DNA of 64,000 nt from CAMLFJ01 sp035524955 (lineage in GTDB: Bacteria; Methylomirabilota; Methylomirabilia; Rokubacteriales; CSP1-6), in contig DATLFG010000064.1 of the NCBI GenBank assembly GCA_035524955.1, positions 1 to 64,000 of the forward strand. Reading direction: 5' to 3'. Positions 61,441-64,000 of the stretch are shown here, piece after piece. The notes under the pieces were generated by a model, which worked only from the letters and a program-made list of their open reading frames with translations, was not told the origin of the DNA and searched no databases. Within the stretch, counting starts at the first letter, position 1. Every line of letters begins with the position of its first letter. The translations under genes and the position numbers were made by a program.

Positions 61441-62192
61441 TCCGCCTCGTCACGTTCGACTTCTGGGACACCCTCGTCACGGATTCTCCGGACAACCTCC
61501 GCGCGCAGCGGACCCTGCGCGTCACCGCGATCCGGCGGGCCCTCGAGGAGGCGGGCGCGCCGGTGACCGAGGCCGACGCGGAGGACGTGCACGAGCGCTC
61601 CGGGCTGCGGCTGGCCGAGCGCTACTGGAGCCACAACCGTGACCCCAGCCCCGCCGAGCAGCTCCGGATCGTGCTCGACACGAGCGGCCCCGGGACCGCC
61701 GCGCGGCTCACGCCCGCCGGCTTCGCGGCGGCGCTCGAGGCGTACATCTCGCCGGTGCTCGCGCACCCACCCGACCTGTGTCCGGGCGCCGCCGCGGCGG
61801 TGCGGGAGCTGGCCGCGCGCGGCGTGAGCCTCGGCATCGTCTCGAATACCGGGCGCACGCCCGGCCTGATCCTGCGGCGGGTCCTCGAGCGCCACGGCCT
61901 GCTCCGGCACTTCGCGGTCATCTCGTACTCGGACGAGATCGGGGTGCGCAAGCCCGACGCCGAGATCTTCCGGAGCACGCTCGCCCGGGCCGGGGTGGCG
62001 CCGGAGCAGGCGGTGCACATCGGCGACAATCCCGAGGCCGACGTCGTCGGCGCCCAGGCCGTGGGCATGCGGGGCGCCCACTACACCGCCGGCTTCCGGG
62101 CGCCCGCGGCGGGCGCGGATCTCCTCATCCCCGATCTCGCGATGCTGCCGACCGAGGTTTTTCGTATTGCCCGGCGCGAGTCCGGCGGGTAA
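61437..62192 (+). CDS. HAD-superfamily hydrolase
   Basis: A 251-residue HAD-IA protein: motif I as TFDFWDTLV (second Asp of D-x-D present as Asp after Trp), motif II IVSNTG, motif III Lys in GVRKPDAEIF and motif IV HIGDNPEADVVGA. The FDFWDTL form of motif I is common in this branch of small-molecule phosphatases. GTG start overlaps the crotonase gene by 4 nt. Substrate unknown. Confidence 0.9.
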   Translation: MIRLVTFDFWDTLVTDSPDNLRAQRTLRVTAIRRALEEAGAPVTEADAEDVHERSGLRLAERYWSHNRDPSPAEQLRIVLDTSGPGTAARLTPAGFAAALEAYISPVLAHPPDLCPGAAAAVRELAARGVSLGIVSNTGRTPGLILRRVLERHGLLRHFAVISYSDEIGVRKPDAEIFRSTLARAGVAPEQAVHIGDNPEADVVGAQAVGMRGAHYTAGFRAPAAGADLLIPDLAMLPTEVFRIARRESGG

Positions 62193-62205
62193 CATGCCTG
62201 CCGCG

Positions 62206-62730
62206 ATGGATCTGGGAGAGCTTCGCGCGAAGATCCGGGATATCAAGGATTTCCCCACCGAAGGCATCCTGTTCAAGGACATCACGACGCTGCTCAAGGA
62301 CGGCCCGGCCTGGGCCTCCGTGATCGACCACCTGGCCGCCCGCTACCACACCGCGCGGGTGGACGTGGTCGTGGGGGTGGAGTCGCGGGGATTCATCTTC
62401 GGCGGCGCGCTCGCACATCAGCTCAAGGCGGGCTTCGTGCCCGTCCGCAAGCGGGGCAAGCTGCCGGCTCCCACGATCGAGGAGGAGTACGCGCTGGAGT
62501 ACGGGCGCGACGTGCTGGCCATCCACGAGGACGCGGTGGGACGCGGGCAGCGCGTGCTGGTCGTGGACGATCTGCTCGCCACCGGCGGCACCATGGCCGC
62601 GACGCTCCGGCTGCTGACCCGTCTCGGCGCGACGGTGGTGGGGACCACGTTCCTGATCGAGCTGGCCTTCCTGAAGGGGCGGGAGCGCCTCAAGGGCTAC
62701 CCGATCGACTCCCTGATCGTCTATCAGTAG
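62206..62730 (+). CDS. apt: Adenine phosphoribosyltransferase
   Basis: A 174-residue purine salvage enzyme. DLGELRAKIRDIKDFPTEGI and LFKDITTLLKDG at the N-terminus, VVGVESRGFIFGGALAHQL, the flexible loop RKRGKLPAPTIEEEYALEYG and the PRPP-binding VLVVDDLLATGGTMAA are all canonical. I chose the ATG at 62206; an in-frame ATG at 62194 adds four residues. Converts adenine and PRPP to AMP. Confidence 0.97.
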   Translation: MDLGELRAKIRDIKDFPTEGILFKDITTLLKDGPAWASVIDHLAARYHTARVDVVVGVESRGFIFGGALAHQLKAGFVPVRKRGKLPAPTIEEEYALEYGRDVLAIHEDAVGRGQRVLVVDDLLATGGTMAATLRLLTRLGATVVGTTFLIELAFLKGRERLKGYPIDSLIVYQ

Positions 62731-62772
62731 GGGCTCGCCAGTGGTTGTATGATGGGGGCTGGAGGGAGCCAC

Positions 62773-63126
62773 ATGATCGAGCGCGCGATGCTGGGAGGAA
62801 TGCTGGTGGTGGCGGCGGGGCTCGCCTCGCCGGTGGAGGTCCGGGCGCAGGAGACGGAGGCGCCGAGGCCCTCGGTGATCTTCAACCTGATCAACCGGCC
62901 CAGTGCGACCGTCGAGTCCCGGGAGCGAGCCTTCAACGAGGCGATCAAGCAGGACGCCCTGGCTCCGAAGCCGTCGCCGCTGGACGAGTGGGAGCCGCAG
63001 CCGGACGGATCGATGCGCAACAAGAAGAGTGGGATCATCGTCACCGTGAGGAACCCGTGCCCGCCCGGCGACATCGAGCACGAGTTCGCGCTGGCCGCGT
63101 ACAACCGGTCGCGATCCCGCCGCTGA
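62773..63126 (+). CDS. Small exported protein of unknown function
   Basis: A 117-residue protein with a signal peptide (about 1-25, AMLGGMLVVAAGLASPVEVRAQ) and a mature part of ~90 residues without repeats (SVIFNLINRPSATVESRERA, PDGSMRNKKSGIIVTVRNPC). One Cys, no lipobox. GGAGGGA stands 6 nt before the ATG at 62773, so it is probably expressed. I do not recognise its family. Confidence 0.65.
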   Translation: MIERAMLGGMLVVAAGLASPVEVRAQETEAPRPSVIFNLINRPSATVESRERAFNEAIKQDALAPKPSPLDEWEPQPDGSMRNKKSGIIVTVRNPCPPGDIEHEFALAAYNRSRSRR

Positions 63127-63204
63127 GCGTCGAGCCGAGCCCTTCCGCGCGAGTCTGATCGGCCGGCCGACCGGGCCCGCCCGCGACCAGGAGAGTCACC
63201 AGCC

Positions 63205-64000
63205 ATGGCCATACGGAACGTCGGGGTGCTGGGCTGCGGTCTGATGGGATCGGGAATCGTCCAGGTGGCCGCGCAGGCGGGCTTCGCGACGGTGGTGGCG
63301 GAGGCGAGCCAGGAGCTGCTCGACCGCGGGCTCGGCGGGCTGCGCACGAGCCTCGACGTGCTGGTGGCCAAGGCCCGGCTCGACGAGAAGACCCGCGATG
63401 AGATCCTGGGCCGGATCAAGGGCGTGGTGGGGCTCGAGGCCTTCCGCGACTGCGACCTCGTGATCGAGGCCATCACGGAGAACCAGCCGCTCAAGAACGA
63501 GACCTTCGCCAAGCTCGACCGGATCTGCCCACCTCACGCGCTGCTGGCCTCGAACACCTCGTCGTGCAACATCACCGCGATGGCCGCGGCCACCCGGCGA
63601 CCCGCGCAGGTGCTGGGCCTGCACTTCTTCAACCCGGTACCGCTGATGAAGCTGGTGGAGGTCGTCCAGACCATCCTCACCGAGGAGAAGAGCGTGCTGG
63701 CGGCCTACGAATGGGTCCAGGCGGTGGGCAAGGTGCCGGTGCGCGCCAAGGACTCAACCGCCTTCATCGTCAACCGGCTGCTCGTGCCCTACCTGCTCGA
63801 CGCCATCCGCGTCTACGAGGGCGGGCTGGCCTCGCTCGAGGACATCGATCAGGCCATGAAGCTCGGCTGCGGCTATCCGATGGGGCCGTTCACCCTGCTC
63901 GACCTGGTGGGCCTCGACACCACCATGTACGTGGCCGAGGTCATGTTCGACGAGTACCGCGAACCCCGCTACGCCCCCCCACCGCTACTGAAACGCATGG
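63205..64000 (+). CDS. 3-hydroxyacyl-CoA (3-hydroxybutyryl-CoA) dehydrogenase, 3' end beyond window
   Basis: The first 265 codons of a dehydrogenase that runs off the right edge. NAD-binding GVLGCGLMGSGIVQVAAQAG, the catalytic His in GLHFFNPVPLMKLVEVV, ASNTSSCNIT and the C-terminal-domain DSTAFIVNRLLVPYLLDAI and GCGYPMGPFTLLDLVGLDT match PaaH/Hbd-type enzymes of about 285-295 residues, so only the last ~20-30 residues are missing. It oxidises 3-hydroxyacyl-CoA in fatty-acid or butanoate metabolism. CAGGAGAG precedes the ATG at 63205. Confidence 0.95.
   Translation, partial: MAIRNVGVLGCGLMGSGIVQVAAQAGFATVVAEASQELLDRGLGGLRTSLDVLVAKARLDEKTRDEILGRIKGVVGLEAFRDCDLVIEAITENQPLKNETFAKLDRICPPHALLASNTSSCNITAMAAATRRPAQVLGLHFFNPVPLMKLVEVVQTILTEEKSVLAAYEWVQAVGKVPVRAKDSTAFIVNRLLVPYLLDAIRVYEGGLASLEDIDQAMKLGCGYPMGPFTLLDLVGLDTTMYVAEVMFDEYREPRYAPPPLLKRM

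Overview
The window is very GC-rich DNA from a Gram-negative (diderm) bacterium. It carries a type II secretion operon, a System I cytochrome c maturation operon, lipoprotein and secretin-type outer-membrane components and a Pel-type exopolysaccharide locus. Tight 4-nt ATGA/GTGA gene overlaps, frequent GTG starts and the overall gene content fit an uncultured soil lineage such as Candidatus Rokubacteria/Methylomirabilota. That placement is inference from style and content; no rRNA or other phylogenetic marker was tested. No tRNA, rRNA, CRISPR array, integrase or transposase was seen.

Layout. 1-8532 (minus strand): type II secretion operon read gspE-F-G-H-I-J-K-L-M followed by a partial GspC/N-like gene at the left edge. 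Its junctions are repeatedly invaded by a palindromic GC-rich repeat that supplies start codons and a C-terminal tail. 8644-9229: a 5'-truncated lytic transglycosylase abutting a small coiled-coil ORF on the other strand. 9287-15885 (minus): complete ccmABCDEFGHI set for cytochrome c maturation, with a terminator-like hairpin directly before ccmA. 15964-16833 (minus): htpX, divergent from the next operon, with a good promoter for each direction in the gap. 16997-22989 (plus): yceD-rpmF-plsX-fabH-fabD-fabG-acpP-fabF, the classical fatty-acid/phospholipid initiation cluster, followed by a degenerate RNase III-like gene and an M50 protease. 24924-34066 (plus): a glutamine synthetase-like ligase, an SDR, and a 2-aminoethylphosphonate-type ABC importer (binding protein, ATPase, fused permease) with recQ lodged inside the operon, then a cupin and another SDR. 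34090-37348: small or broken genes, a 134-bp inverted-repeat element, Nudix, YHS, HAD and methyltransferase genes.

37528-57862 is the most distinctive part. A five-GAF/PAS hybrid histidine kinase and a REC-PP2C phosphatase are followed, after a few small genes, by a gene fusing an RsbW-like kinase domain to an RsbV-like STAS domain. This runs directly into a full Pel polysaccharide locus: GH114 hydrolase, PelA-like deacetylase, PelB split into a membrane-anchored TPR scaffold and an outer-membrane barrel, PelC, PelD with a c-di-GMP I-site, PelE, PelF and PelG. The sensor kinase, phosphatase and kinase-STAS fusion look like a partner-switching circuit feeding into Pel production, alongside c-di-GMP control through PelD.

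57915-64000: an MFS transporter, an ABC ATPase with altered catalytic motifs and no nearby permease, a rhodanese, an enoyl-CoA hydratase-like protein, a HAD hydrolase, apt, a small secreted protein and the start of a 3-hydroxyacyl-CoA dehydrogenase cut by the right edge.
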